Source of the DNA: Lysinibacillus sphaericus
GTDB taxonomy: Bacteria; Bacillota; Bacilli; Bacillales_A; Planococcaceae
DNA: 64,000 bases
Direction of reading: 5' to 3'
NCBI RefSeq assembly: GCF_006864135.1
Contig: NZ_SADV01000001.1
Location: forward strand, 124,001 to 188,000
A model generated the notes under the pieces. That model searched no databases. It was not told where the DNA came from and was given only the letters and a program-made list of their open reading frames with translations. A program made the translations under genes and the position numbers. Shown one piece after another: positions 1-8,264 of this stretch (position 1 is its first letter; the number at the start of each line of letters is the position of its first letter).

Positions 1-864
1 AATGCTACCTTCATCCATTAACTCATCAACATATTTATCATCGGTACAAAAGCCAAAACGGCGAGCATTTGTTGCATTGACAGCAGGCAATAAATCACGT
101 AAGTTTTTTGCTGCTGAGCCTTCACGAATTAATACATACATCCCTTGCTCTACACGATCAGAAGCCTCCTGTGCCGTTACACATTCATGATCTGTATGGA
201 TACCAGCAGCACGATAGCCCGTAATTTGATGACTATTTAAGCCCGCACAATGTCCATCTATAACTAAATTAGCCTGTTCCGAAAGAATAATCTTTTCAAG
301 CATGCTGGCTTCACCATTTAATACCGCAGGAAAATCCATGACCTCCGCTAAACCTCGAACATCTTCGTGCTGTAAAAACGGCTCTAAATCAGCAGCTGTC
401 AGCGTTGCCCCTGCATTTTCAAAATGAGTGCCCGGAACACTAGATGGCAACATAACAAAGATATCCATATCTGCTTTTTTGGCATCTTCTAGCATAAACT
501 GAATGCCCTCCGCACCTGCAACATTTGCTATTTCATGAGGATCTGTAATGACTGTTGTAATGCCATGCGGAATCAGTATACGGCTAAATTCTGCAGGTGT
601 TAACATCGATGACTCAATATGTATATGTCCATCAATTAAACCAGGTACAACATATTTTCTTGCGCCATCCTCTTCGTTTTTAGCTTTAAATCTATTCATT
701 ATATCAAGCGCCACAATTTGCCCATTGTTAACGACAATATCTGCTTTTTTCCACGTCAATGTAAAAACATCTGCTATTTGTACGTTACGTAAAATAAAAT
801 CCGCCTCAATTTTCCTTTGCGATGTTAAAATATTTTGTGCAAGCTGTTGTAGTTTATTTGTCAT
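1..864 (-). CDS. ade: Adenine deaminase, partial (runs off left edge)
   Basis: Amidohydrolase that converts adenine to hypoxanthine and ammonia in purine salvage. The visible 288 codons are the N-terminal half; the C-terminus lies beyond position 1. The start ATG is at 864. After a short beta-sandwich segment the metal-binding motif GLIDGHIHIESSMLTP appears, followed by the family-typical HGITTVITDPHEIANV and LPSSVPGTHFENAG segments and a DGHCAGL histidine site. This order matches bacterial adenine deaminases of the Ade/YerA type. The 127-bp gap to the next minus-strand gene shows no clear terminator, so co-transcription cannot be excluded. The family call is firm; substrate preference between Ade and the YerA paralogue is not. 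Confidence 0.93.
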   Translation of the reverse strand, partial: MTNKLQQLAQNILTSQRKIEADFILRNVQIADVFTLTWKKADIVVNNGQIVALDIMNRFKAKNEEDGARKYVVPGLIDGHIHIESSMLTPAEFSRILIPHGITTVITDPHEIANVAGAEGIQFMLEDAKKADMDIFVMLPSSVPGTHFENAGATLTAADLEPFLQHEDVRGLAEVMDFPAVLNGEASMLEKIILSEQANLVIDGHCAGLNSHQITGYRAAGIHTDHECVTAQEASDRVEQGMYVLIREGSAAKNLRDLLPAVNATNARRFGFCTDDKYVDELMDEGSI

Positions 865-991
865 TCTTTGCACTCCTTTGTTCTATTTTGAATTATCATG
901 CATGAACACTCGCCTAATTTCAAGTTAAGATTTATCATGTAACAAAGAATATTTCTCCATCTTCGATAAATAATCAAAAAACGACCACATC

Positions 992-1414
992 TTAATGGTC
1001 GTTTGTAAATTCGAGTTCTTTAGGTGGATCGCCTTTTTTATTCATCAAGCGCATACGAATCGGCTCGATTTTTAGTGTAATCATTTCATCTTGATTACCA
1101 ACGAAAATGCTTGTAAAAAGTTCAGCTAACTTATTTTTTATTCCTTCCTCTAGAATTTCTGTTAGCTTTCCTTCAATTTCAACGTATGTGTCACCAAAGC
1201 CTCCATTTTCGTATCCATACAATATATGTGTATATGGATTTTTACGAAGCTCCTCCATTTTTTCAGAATGTTTATTCGTTACGGTGTATAATACAAAATC
1301 CTCATGTTGGAATGTCATATAGCGTGAGTACGGTTTGCCATTCTCAACTGTTGCCATCGTTCCTATTTTTTCACGATTTAAAACTTCTAGTATTTCATCT
1401 CGTACAGAGGTCAT
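992..1414 (-). CDS. Pyridoxamine 5'-phosphate oxidase-fold protein (general stress protein 26 type)
   Basis: A 140-residue single-domain split-barrel protein. The N-terminal stretch with EKIGTMATVENGKPYSRYM is the usual flavin-binding beta-hairpin region of PNPOx-like proteins, and the length fits the small stress-protein branch (B. subtilis YdaG/GSP26 type) rather than true PdxH, which is longer. An AAAGGA ribosome site lies before the ATG at 1414. Members bind FMN, F420 or heme and the actual reaction is usually unknown, so no function beyond the fold is claimed. It is read away from the divergent membrane-protein gene upstream. Confidence 0.85.
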   Translation of the reverse strand: MTSVRDEILEVLNREKIGTMATVENGKPYSRYMTFQHEDFVLYTVTNKHSEKMEELRKNPYTHILYGYENGGFGDTYVEIEGKLTEILEEGIKNKLAELFTSIFVGNQDEMITLKIEPIRMRLMNKKGDPPKELEFTNDH

Positions 1415-1570
1415 ATCATCTCATCCTTTCTTATCCCTACTATTCTGTCCTTATTTAGCTTACCTAACCCTATTTTTTGAAAAATGTGAATTGACAATAT
1501 TCGATTCATTTTAAAATCTATTGTTATAATAATTTGTTGAACAACATGAATTTTTAGAATGAGGGTTATA

Positions 1571-2200
1571 ATGATGAAGCAAGCATTTTTCACACGGTGT
1601 CTGTTCTTCTTAACGGGTATTTTGCTTTTATCCTTAGGTATAACATTGACAATTAAAGGTCAGATTTTCGGTGTTGGTTCATGGGATGTGTTACATATTG
1701 GACTAGCTAAAACATTAGGATTAACCATTGGTATTTGGTCCATTCTTATCGGGCTAGCCATAATAGCGTTTGATATAGTAATTACAAAGAAGTTTCCACT
1801 GCCGGGTACGTTTATAGATATGTTTTTAGCAGGAATTTTTATTGATATTTTTAACTATTTGCTTCCTGATATAGATGGTTTTTGGATGCAACTTCTTTCA
1901 TATGTATGTGGCTTACTATTACTTGGCTGGGGTTGCGGTATGTATATGGTGGCAAATTTAGGGATTGGTCCTCGTGATTCATTAATGCTTTTAATGGTCC
2001 ATAAGCTTGGCTGGAGTGTCACACGCTCTCGAACAACTATGGAAGTAACTGTCGCTTTAATCGGCTTTTTACTAGGTGGTCCTATCGGCGTTGGTACGGT
2101 ACTAATGGCCTTCGGACTCGGACCGATTGTCCAATTTGCTTTAACGTATAATGAAAAATTATTTATGAGATGGACTGGCGTGAAAAGCGCTGTAGTATAG
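1571..2200 (+). CDS. YczE/YitT-type integral membrane protein
   Basis: About 209 residues with five or six hydrophobic segments and the family-typical SWDVLHIGLAK and NLGIGPRDSLMLLM motifs, which place it with YczE/YyaS proteins of Firmicutes. YczE has been linked to lipopeptide and bacteriocin production in bacilli, but the molecular activity of the family is unknown. An upstream in-frame ATG at 1559 overlaps the ribosome site; GAGGG at 1561-1565 points to the ATG at 1571 (or 1574). A strong hairpin terminator follows at 2208, so it appears monocistronic. Divergent from the PNPOx-fold gene. Confidence 0.85.
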   Translation: MMKQAFFTRCLFFLTGILLLSLGITLTIKGQIFGVGSWDVLHIGLAKTLGLTIGIWSILIGLAIIAFDIVITKKFPLPGTFIDMFLAGIFIDIFNYLLPDIDGFWMQLLSYVCGLLLLGWGCGMYMVANLGIGPRDSLMLLMVHKLGWSVTRSRTTMEVTVALIGFLLGGPIGVGTVLMAFGLGPIVQFALTYNEKLFMRWTGVKSAVV

Positions 2201-2207
2201 GCTTACA

Positions 2208-2238
2208 AGACAATGCAAAAGTGCATTGTCTTTTTTTA
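2208..2238 (+). terminator. Intrinsic terminator after the YczE-like gene
   Basis: A perfect 10-bp stem AGACAATGCA / TGCATTGTCT with a 4-nt loop runs into a T tract just after the stop codon. Confidence 0.9.
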
Positions 2239-2249
2239 TTCGGTTGCAA

Positions 2250-2296
2250 TATACAGTTCAACTATATATAATTGAACTATATAGTCGAACTGTATA
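2250..2296 (+). promoter_or_regulatory. Palindromic operator in front of padR
   Basis: An 18-nt arm at 2250-2267 (TATACAGTTCAACTATAT) is matched by an inverted arm at 2279-2296 with one mismatch. A third TTGAAC-type half-site sits between them. The palindrome ends 13 nt before the padR GTG start, so it overlaps the expected promoter/leader. PadR regulators commonly repress their own operon through inverted repeats at this position; binding here is inferred. Confidence 0.72.
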
Positions 2297-2308
2297 TGAG
2301 GTGAACTT

Positions 2309-2632
2309 GTGAAAAAACATAAATTACTCCCTTTATCTGAAACCATGCATTATATTCTACTCGCCTTACGTGAACCATTACATGGTTATGCAATGATGCA
2401 AAAAATCGAAGAAATGAGCGCTGGTAGTGTAAGGATCGCTGCTGGTACTATGTATGGCGCAATTGAAAATTTATTGAAATATCATTGGATTTCGCCTGTA
2501 GAGACCCATGATACGAGGCGTAAGGTTTATCAAACAACAGCTGAGGGACTAGAAATACTAGCTGTCGAACAACAAAGATTACAGCGAATTTTATCTTTAT
2601 ATGAGGGGGCTGATGGACATGAAAAAGTTTAA
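2309..2632 (+). CDS. PadR-family transcriptional regulator
   Basis: A 107-residue winged-helix protein. Residues around 12-30 (ALREPLHGYAMMQKIEE) form helices 1-2, AGTMYGAIENLLKYHWI is the recognition helix region, and RRKVYQTTAEGLEIL is the beta wing, all classic PadR. It starts with GTG at 2309, with GAGGTGA upstream. The gene overlaps the following DUF2812 gene by 14 bp, a pairing seen widely in Firmicutes, where the PadR protein represses the membrane-protein partner. The 47-bp palindrome immediately upstream is the likely autoregulatory site. Confidence 0.93.
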   Translation: MKKHKLLPLSETMHYILLALREPLHGYAMMQKIEEMSAGSVRIAAGTMYGAIENLLKYHWISPVETHDTRRKVYQTTAEGLEILAVEQQRLQRILSLYEGADGHEKV

Positions 2633-3224
2633 AATTTTTTTTGATATCGAAAAGGAAGAGCAATGGTTAAATCATATGTTGTCCAACGGGTGGGTTTGTA
2701 CAAATGTAAGTTCTAGCGGATTTTATACATTTAAAAAGACAGCTGATCTTGAACAAGTTATCCGTATTGATTATCGGCAAGATCTTCGGAGTGAAAAACG
2801 AACTAACTATAAACAGTTATATGAGGATTTTGGATGGCAAGCATTAAAGGGAAAATCGTATGATGGTACCTATTATTGGTTAAAAAGAAAAGATGGCAAC
2901 GATGAATTATTTTCTGATAATGATTCGAAAATTTCTAAATATAAACGATTAATGAAACATTCCAGCAATTGGGCAGTATCTTTTATATGGTTAATGATTT
3001 TTTATTCCAATGACCATTATTATTACTTTTTCAATATAAAAGATGCTTATTTTACGCCAGGTTTATGGGATGCAAAGGGTTATGATTTTCTATTTTCTTT
3101 TTTATTTGAAACACCATTCGCCATCATGCGCATTATCCCACCATGGCTATTTTTAGCAACTGGCAGCTTGTATCTAATCACGTATTTCCGTTATCGCCAT
3201 TCCATACACAAGCTTATAGCATAA
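2619..3224 (+). CDS. DUF2812 membrane protein
   Basis: About 201 residues. The N-terminal soluble part (MKKFKIFFDIEKEEQWLNHM...GWVCTNV..GFYTFKK) is the DUF2812 domain, followed by two hydrophobic segments near residues 120-140 and 175-195. GAGGGGG at 2603-2609 favours the ATG at 2619 over ATGs at 2601 and 2613. It is translationally coupled to padR. Proteins of this type accompany PadR regulators and have been proposed to act in membrane or antimicrobial stress, but no activity is established. A bidirectional terminator follows. Confidence 0.85.
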   Translation: MKKFKIFFDIEKEEQWLNHMLSNGWVCTNVSSSGFYTFKKTADLEQVIRIDYRQDLRSEKRTNYKQLYEDFGWQALKGKSYDGTYYWLKRKDGNDELFSDNDSKISKYKRLMKHSSNWAVSFIWLMIFYSNDHYYYFFNIKDAYFTPGLWDAKGYDFLFSFLFETPFAIMRIIPPWLFLATGSLYLITYFRYRHSIHKLIA

Positions 3225-3229
3225 ACTAT

Positions 3230-3267
3230 AAGGAGCCACTTACCGAATGTAAGATGGCTCCTTTTTT
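3230..3267. terminator. Bidirectional terminator between DUF2812 gene and rplY
   Basis: AAGGAGCCACTTAC pairs with GTAAGATGGCTCCTT and is followed by a T run on the plus strand. It lies between convergent genes and can serve both. Confidence 0.85.
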
Positions 3268-3271
3268 GTTT

Positions 3272-3904
3272 CTATTTTTCTGAATCAGATGGATTTTTCC
3301 CAGTAGCCTCGATTACTTCAGGGGTTCCATCTACTGTATCTTCCTGCACATTTTCAGCGGCAGGTGGTGTAATCGTCACTAATGTATAGTCATCTTCCTG
3401 TAAAATTTCAAAGGAAAACTGTTGACGAATATCTCCTACATAAAGTGATGTCCCGATGGCTACTTCAGTCACATCAATCTCTATTGTTTCAGGAATTTCT
3501 GTTGGACTTACTTTTATTCGAACTTCACGATTAGGCTGTAATAGGAATCCACCATCTGCAACTCCAATAGCTTTACCAGTAACCGTTACAGGAATATCAA
3601 CCTCTAGTTCCTCTGCCATATTAATGGACTTGAAATCTACATGCTTAACATTCCCCTTTAACGCACAGCGTTGTACTTCTGTTACCACCGCATTGATCTG
3701 TTTACCGTCTACATCTAATTGAAAAACATTTTTATTGCCGAATTGAGCTAATAATTTCGCAAATTGTCTGGCATCTAGTGATATTGCTGTTGATTCCATT
3801 TGATAGCCATATACAACGCCCGGAATAGCACCATTTTGTCTAAGTTGAGTTAATGATGATTGACGCCCTTTATCGCGCTTTTTTATAGTTAAAACAGTAT
3901 TCAT
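3272..3904 (-). CDS. rplY: 50S ribosomal protein L25 / general stress protein Ctc
   Basis: A 210-residue two-domain L25 (TL5/Ctc type): an N-terminal 5S-rRNA-binding domain (LTIKKRDKGRQSSLTQLRQN, GAIPGVVYG) and a C-terminal beta domain (ELEVDIPVTVTGKAIGVADGG). Ctc of B. subtilis has about the same length. The upstream in-frame ATG at 3937 is rejected because AAAGGGGAA lies just before the ATG at 3904. In B. subtilis ctc is driven by sigma B; no convincing sigma-B promoter was found here. The acidic Glu/Asp-rich tail is usual for the long form. Confidence 0.95.
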   Translation of the reverse strand: MNTVLTIKKRDKGRQSSLTQLRQNGAIPGVVYGYQMESTAISLDARQFAKLLAQFGNKNVFQLDVDGKQINAVVTEVQRCALKGNVKHVDFKSINMAEELEVDIPVTVTGKAIGVADGGFLLQPNREVRIKVSPTEIPETIEIDVTEVAIGTSLYVGDIRQQFSFEILQEDDYTLVTITPPAAENVQEDTVDGTPEVIEATGKNPSDSEK

Positions 3905-4052
3905 CGTATATTCCCCTTTCATGGAAACTAGTCTCATAAAAGGTTTTGCCCGTTCTATAGATTTTTATACATGAGCACTATGTATAGCTTTATCTGAAGT
4001 TCGTGCCGGTGCTCTAGTTCTACTATCCGTTCCATTGAATATAATTTACCAG

Positions 4053-4083
4053 CAAAAAAAGCCGAGACGTTGTTATGCTCGGC
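4053..4083 (-). terminator. Terminator of the SLH-protein gene
   Basis: On the minus strand GCCGAG and CTCGGC pair around an 11-nt loop and are followed by seven T residues. Confidence 0.8.
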
Positions 4084-4106
4084 AAAATTTATCTTCATTC
4101 AGGCAA

Positions 4107-4185
4107 ATGTTTTCTGTGTGAAAGAGTAGCGTCAGCAACAATTGGTTTCTGTGCGACAGCAAAGCGTCAGCAGCAACGATTACGC
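4107..4185 (+). repeat. Degenerate copy of the dispersed GCGAAAGC/AGCGACAG repeat
   Basis: Two imperfect tandem units of about 38 bp (TTCTGTGTGAAAG...AGCGTCAGCAACA, then TTCTGTGCGACAGC...AGCGTCAGCAGCAA). They resemble the tandem core of the element at 45179-45552. The terminal palindrome is missing here. Confidence 0.55.
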
Positions 4186-4208
4186 TATGGCGAAATTGAT
4201 AATATAAA

Positions 4209-5126
4209 TTACAATCTTCCAGCTGCGCTTAAAGTCATTGCTAACATTTTAGCAAACTCTCCACGGGTAATAAATTGATTTGGCAATAGATTTGTATTGG
4301 TATCTAGAGCACCGATTGCATACAAAGTCTCAGTATGACGCAATGATTCCTCTTGGAGATAGTAGCTATCCTGATAAGGTAAAATCACATACTCTTCTTC
4401 TTGGACAAAATTAACAGCTTCTAATGTTCGACCAAGCATTAAAATTGCCTGCTGGCGTGTGATTTTTCCATTTGGATCAAATATAGTTGGCGTTTTTCCG
4501 TTTATGATTCCTAGCGAATGCAAGGCACCAACATAACCGCTATACCAAGATTTTTTAGCATCTATGTCTTTGAATTGTTTTGTTTGTACTTGTTGAAAGC
4601 TAAATGCGCGAGTTAATAATGCACTAACTTGTGCACGTGTTAGGGAATCATTGACACCAAAGTTATCAGCTGTTTTACCTTGAACGATGCCCCTCCTCGA
4701 TAAAGTACTAATATACGAACTATACGTTGATCTTCCTATATCACGAAAATAATTAGGCGGTGAATTATCAAATTTTAATTCTGCATTATTATGAATAGTG
4801 GCAATTACTCGGTCATTTAGATCTCGATAAGCAACCGGCTCCAATGCCCCCTTTTTAACAACTTGTTTTAAGACCCCATCCTGACCATTTTTAAAAATTT
4901 CCACTTCTAATGGCTGACGGTTATTGACAATATTTGCTTTAACACTAAAAATATCGCCTTTTTCTGATGCATTAATTGTAGCACCATATGCAGAGTACAC
5001 CGTCATATTTGGCGTTTTCATATGTACATAACTAGTTGGCTCTTGATAGGCATATGCCTGCATTGGAATGGCCAATGATATACCTAACAGTCCAACCAAT
5101 ACACCCTTTGAAATTTTTCCTTTCAT
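4209..5126 (-). CDS. Secreted protein with SLH domains
   Basis: A 305-residue exported protein. Residues 1-26 form a signal peptide (MKGKISKGVLVGLL...MQAYA) with an AYA cleavage site. A 90-residue segment with beta-rich repeats follows, then three S-layer-homology-like units (FRDIGRSTYSSYISTLSRRGIVQGKT..., FKDIDAKKSWYSGYVGALHSLGI..., and a degenerate third containing ITRGEFAKMLA). SLH domains bind pyruvylated secondary cell-wall polymer, so the protein is probably anchored to the wall. The start at 5126 is chosen because GAAGGGAG lies upstream; the alternative at 5147 overlaps that site. The role of the N-terminal part is unknown. Confidence 0.88.
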   Translation of the reverse strand: MKGKISKGVLVGLLGISLAIPMQAYAYQEPTSYVHMKTPNMTVYSAYGATINASEKGDIFSVKANIVNNRQPLEVEIFKNGQDGVLKQVVKKGALEPVAYRDLNDRVIATIHNNAELKFDNSPPNYFRDIGRSTYSSYISTLSRRGIVQGKTADNFGVNDSLTRAQVSALLTRAFSFQQVQTKQFKDIDAKKSWYSGYVGALHSLGIINGKTPTIFDPNGKITRQQAILMLGRTLEAVNFVQEEEYVILPYQDSYYLQEESLRHTETLYAIGALDTNTNLLPNQFITRGEFAKMLAMTLSAAGRL

Positions 5127-5225
5127 CTTATTTCTCCCTTCTTTCATCTAACACAATCATACTGGATTTAATTATCCATAAACATAGTATTTTTAAAAAA
5201 TTGTTCTATCCAAAAAACTAAACTT

Positions 5226-5251
5226 CAATTGTTCGAGCTTACGAACAGTTG
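5226..5251 (-). terminator. Possible terminator after the HAD phosphatase gene
   Basis: CAATTGTTCG pairs with CGAACAGTTG around a 6-nt loop. On the minus strand it is followed only by an interrupted T tract, so it is a weaker candidate. Confidence 0.45.
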
Positions 5252-5273
5252 AAAGCGTAGTATAAATATTTAC

Positions 5274-5978
5274 CTAAAAAATCGCCACTTTGTTATCTAA
5301 CAACAAGTGTAAATCATGAAGCTTTTTAATTTCATATTGTGGTTCAATATCGCTTGTATTTTCTATATCACGTATATTAAACCAGCATGTATCAATTCCA
5401 GCTTGTAGTCCTCCTTTAACATCAGATGTTAAGGAATCACCAATAATCAAGGTTTTATCTTTATTTATATTATCGATACGTTCAAAAACATAATCGAAAA
5501 AAGCGGGCATTGGTTTTTGATAGCCTGTTTGCTCCGAGATAAAAATACCTTTGAAAAATTGTGCTAAATTTGCATCCTCTAGTCGTTTATTTTGGGTAAT
5601 TGTTTTACCATTTGAAACGACATATAACGCATAGTTATCTGCAAGCTGTTCAATTACCTCGTAGGCACCGTCTACATAATGATGTGCCTCTTTCAAAAAT
5701 TTTTGAAAAATCGCCTCAAAATGCTCTCCATCTACATCTAAGCCGAATTCCTTAAAAGCAATTGAAAATCGAGTGTTATGTAGTGCTTCTTTAGACACCT
5801 CACCACGTTCAAAAGCACGCCACATAGATTCATTAATCTCTTTATAACGAGCAATCATCGTTGGAGTTACTGCAATATTTTCCTGTTTAAATAAACGGTC
5901 AAGTGCTGCATTTTCAGCTAAGTCAAAATCTAATAATGTGTCATCCACGTCAAACAATAATGTTTCATACTTAGTCAT
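5274..5978 (-). CDS. YjjG-type HAD phosphatase (noncanonical pyrimidine nucleotidase)
   Basis: A 234-residue HAD-superfamily hydrolase with all four motifs: DVDDTLLDFD near residue 10 (nucleophile Asp), VVSNGKT (motif II), the motif III lysine in GYQKPMP, and IIGDSLTSDVKGG (motif IV). The alpha-helical cap inserted after motif I and the DDTLLDF signature match YjjG/YfnB proteins, which dephosphorylate noncanonical pyrimidine nucleotides in the cytoplasm. It stands alone between an SLH gene and the divergent yfkAB. The HAD assignment is firm; substrate specificity is family inference. Confidence 0.88.
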   Translation of the reverse strand: MTKYETLLFDVDDTLLDFDLAENAALDRLFKQENIAVTPTMIARYKEINESMWRAFERGEVSKEALHNTRFSIAFKEFGLDVDGEHFEAIFQKFLKEAHHYVDGAYEVIEQLADNYALYVVSNGKTITQNKRLEDANLAQFFKGIFISEQTGYQKPMPAFFDYVFERIDNINKDKTLIIGDSLTSDVKGGLQAGIDTCWFNIRDIENTSDIEPQYEIKKLHDLHLLLDNKVAIF

Positions 5979-6114
5979 GTCATTCCCTACTTTCTTTGGT
6001 GCTGTATTACCATTTCACTCCTTCTATCATATCGTTTTTTGAGAAAAATAACAGTAAATCTATCTATTACCCTATTTTACAGAATTTTAGGAAATCTTAT
6101 AGCCGCTAATCCGA

Positions 6115-6183
6115 TCCGTCGACATGGGATTGCCTTCCGTCGATGCCTGAGTTCTTTCCGTCGGTTGGCTCTACCTTTCCGTC
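6115..6183. repeat. Four TCCGTC motifs at exact 21-bp spacing upstream of yfkAB
   Basis: The hexamer TCCGTC occurs at 6115, 6136, 6157 and 6178, each 21 bp apart, with unrelated sequence between copies. The block lies in a 348-bp intergenic region upstream of both yfkAB and the divergent HAD gene. Twenty-one bp is two helical turns, so all copies face the same side of the helix. Confidence 0.75.
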
Positions 6184-6326
6184 AAAAGTAAGTTGTTAAA
6201 AGTTTTCCCTTCATTGAGTAAGAAAAATGATCATCTTGCCAAAAAATAGCCCTTTCGATAATTTCATATTTGAAAATAACAGCGAATATGAGACAATAGA
6301 ATGCTAGAAAGGAAGATGTACCAATT

Positions 6327-7439
6327 ATGAAGACCCTACAAAAAATTACGCCGGCCTTTGATCCATGGGAAGCGTATTTAGATGTTGAACAACATGGGCA
6401 TATGACCCTATCTAATATTGAATTCACAACAACGACTCTTTGTAATATGCGCTGTGCACACTGCGCTGTTGGCTATACATTACAAACGAAAGATCCAGAA
6501 GCTTTACCAATTGAACTAATTATAAAGCGTCTGGATGAAATTCCACACCTTAAAACAATCTCAATCACTGGTGGAGAACCGATGATGTCTAAGAAATCCG
6601 TTCAAAACTATGTATTGCCTTTATTGAAATATGCGCATGAACGTGGTGTCCGAACACAAATTAACTCCAACCTAACATTGGAACCAGAACGTTATTTACT
6701 GATTGCACCGTATTTAGATGTGCTACATATTTCACATAACTGGGGTACTATCGATGAATTCGTCGAAACAGGCTTTGCCATGATGGAGCGAAAACCAACT
6801 TATGAACAGCGTGCAGCTTTGTTCCAACGCATGATTGATAACTCAAAAATGCTAGCAGAACACGGTGTAATGGTATCAGCGGAAACTATGTTAAACAAAA
6901 AAACTTTACCTTACTTAGAGCATATCCATAACCAAATCATCAACGAAATGAAATGTGCACGCCACGAGGTGCATCCGATGTACCCTTCAGATTTTGCTAG
7001 TGCCCTTACGTCTTTATCACTTGAAGAAACGCGTGAGGCGATTCATCATCTACTTGATATTCGAGATAAAAACACTTGGATGCTATTTGGTACGCTACCT
7101 TTCTATCCATGTAGTATGAATGAAGAAGATCAAAAGCTTCTAAAACGACTGAGAGAAGAAAAAAACGTGACGATGCGTAATGATCCAGATGGACGCTCTC
7201 GCTTAAATGTCAATATCTTTACAGGTGATGTCATTGTAACAGACTTTGGCGACACACCTGCGCTAGGCAATATTGTGAACGACGAGTTACCAGTGATTTT
7301 CGATAAATGGATGGCAACAGATTTAGCAAAATCACTAAACTGTCACTGTCCAGCAGTAAAATGCTTAGGCCCTAACGTTCTTGTTCAAAATATGTATTAT
7401 AAAGATACGAAATTTGTTAGTGGGTCTGTTAGAGTTTAA
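6327..7439 (+). CDS. yfkAB: Radical SAM / CxCxxxxC motif protein YfkAB
   Basis: A 370-residue radical SAM protein. The cluster-binding motif CNMRCAHC (CxxxCxxC) is near residue 38, the SAM-binding GGE motif in SITGGEPMM near 83, and near the C-terminus CHCPAVKC gives the CxCxxxxC motif that names the family. Together with the length this identifies it as YfkAB. In the B. subtilis reference strain the gene was annotated as split yfkA/yfkB; here it is one frame. The substrate is not known. It is followed by a strong terminator and preceded by four phased TCCGTC repeats that could be regulatory. Confidence 0.93.
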   Translation: MKTLQKITPAFDPWEAYLDVEQHGHMTLSNIEFTTTTLCNMRCAHCAVGYTLQTKDPEALPIELIIKRLDEIPHLKTISITGGEPMMSKKSVQNYVLPLLKYAHERGVRTQINSNLTLEPERYLLIAPYLDVLHISHNWGTIDEFVETGFAMMERKPTYEQRAALFQRMIDNSKMLAEHGVMVSAETMLNKKTLPYLEHIHNQIINEMKCARHEVHPMYPSDFASALTSLSLEETREAIHHLLDIRDKNTWMLFGTLPFYPCSMNEEDQKLLKRLREEKNVTMRNDPDGRSRLNVNIFTGDVIVTDFGDTPALGNIVNDELPVIFDKWMATDLAKSLNCHCPAVKCLGPNVLVQNMYYKDTKFVSGSVRV

Positions 7440-7444
7440 AACGG

Positions 7445-7482
7445 AAAATGTCCAATGCAAATGTATGCATTGGACATTTTTT
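7445..7482 (+). terminator. Terminator of yfkAB
   Basis: AAATGTCCAATGCA pairs with TGCATTGGACATTT, followed by a T run, immediately after the stop codon. Confidence 0.92.
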
Positions 7483-7671
7483 ATAAGATTTATATTACTT
7501 TTACCTTAACAATAAAACACTAATAAATGTCCGAGCATCAGGTAGCTTCTTGCGAAAAAGTGATAGATAGAAAAATTATCTATACTTTTACTACTTTAGT
7601 ATGTAAGATCAATTTCTATGGCTAATACTTTCACCATTCGATCGATAGGGGTCATTCAAAAATACTTATAT

Positions 7672-8052
7672 CTGAGATGAATTCAGACTTTTGATTCTTT
7701 CAATCTCTTCTCTCGATAAGCCTAATAAATTCATTATTTCTTCAAATGGCTCATGCCGTTTAAGTAATTTTTTCACTAACTGTATTCGCTCTTGTTCCGA
7801 CCTTGTTCATATCCTTGTTCTCTTCCCTTATTGATTCCATCAATGTAGCGGGAGCGGGCTTCTTCATATACTTTAACCGTGACTGGTAACTGGTTTCTTC
7901 CCAAGTATCAAATGCTGCACGTAAGTTTTCATCTTTCATAAGCTAACGCCTCCAATTCACGATATATCTCTACATATACTTTCTTATTGCGACCATCGAC
8001 CATACCAAGTAATAACAACCATCGATTAATGTCATCAAGAGCATCCATAAGT
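7672..8052 (-). pseudogene. Remnant of an Rpn-family nuclease/putative transposase gene
   Basis: Minus-strand translation gives MDALDDINRWLLLLGMVDGR, then after a stop and frame change a KDENLRAAFDTWEE segment, and further on GREQGYEQGR and LLGLSREEIERIK pieces in yet other frames. This is the C-terminal pattern of Rpn/PD-(D/E)XK-type proteins (an INRWLLLLG helix followed by a charged, Glu/Arg-rich tail). The catalytic N-terminal nuclease domain is absent and at least two frameshifts are present, so it is a dead 3' fragment. The remaining sequence between 7483 and 7671 shows nothing recognisable. Confidence 0.75.
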
Positions 8053-8063
8053 TTATATCAAAA

Positions 8064-8099
8064 AAGCGATGTTCCCGTACTGAACATCGCTTCTTTTTT
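8064..8099. terminator. Bidirectional hairpin terminator
   Basis: A perfect 11-bp stem AAGCGATGTTC / GAACATCGCTT with A and T tracts on either side. It lies upstream (minus sense) of the Rpn remnant and downstream of the monooxygenase gene. The segment 8100-8264 has no recognisable gene. Confidence 0.8.
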
Positions 8100-8264
8100 G
8101 TTATTTTTCACAAAACTGCTTATATTTCTACCACCACAAGAATTCAACTCTATTTTTCTTGATAATTTGTTGTACGGCCTTTTTTCAAGATTCATAGATT
8201 TTTTCGCTAGCATAATCAAAGCTACTCTTGTTGATTAGAAGGTTTTACGTAAGTACTCCCGCGG

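Noticed and set aside
4075..4278. Plus-strand frame of 67 codons between rplY and the SLH gene
   Set aside because: It begins inside a terminator, runs through repeat DNA and into the 3' end of the SLH gene on the other strand; no ribosome site.
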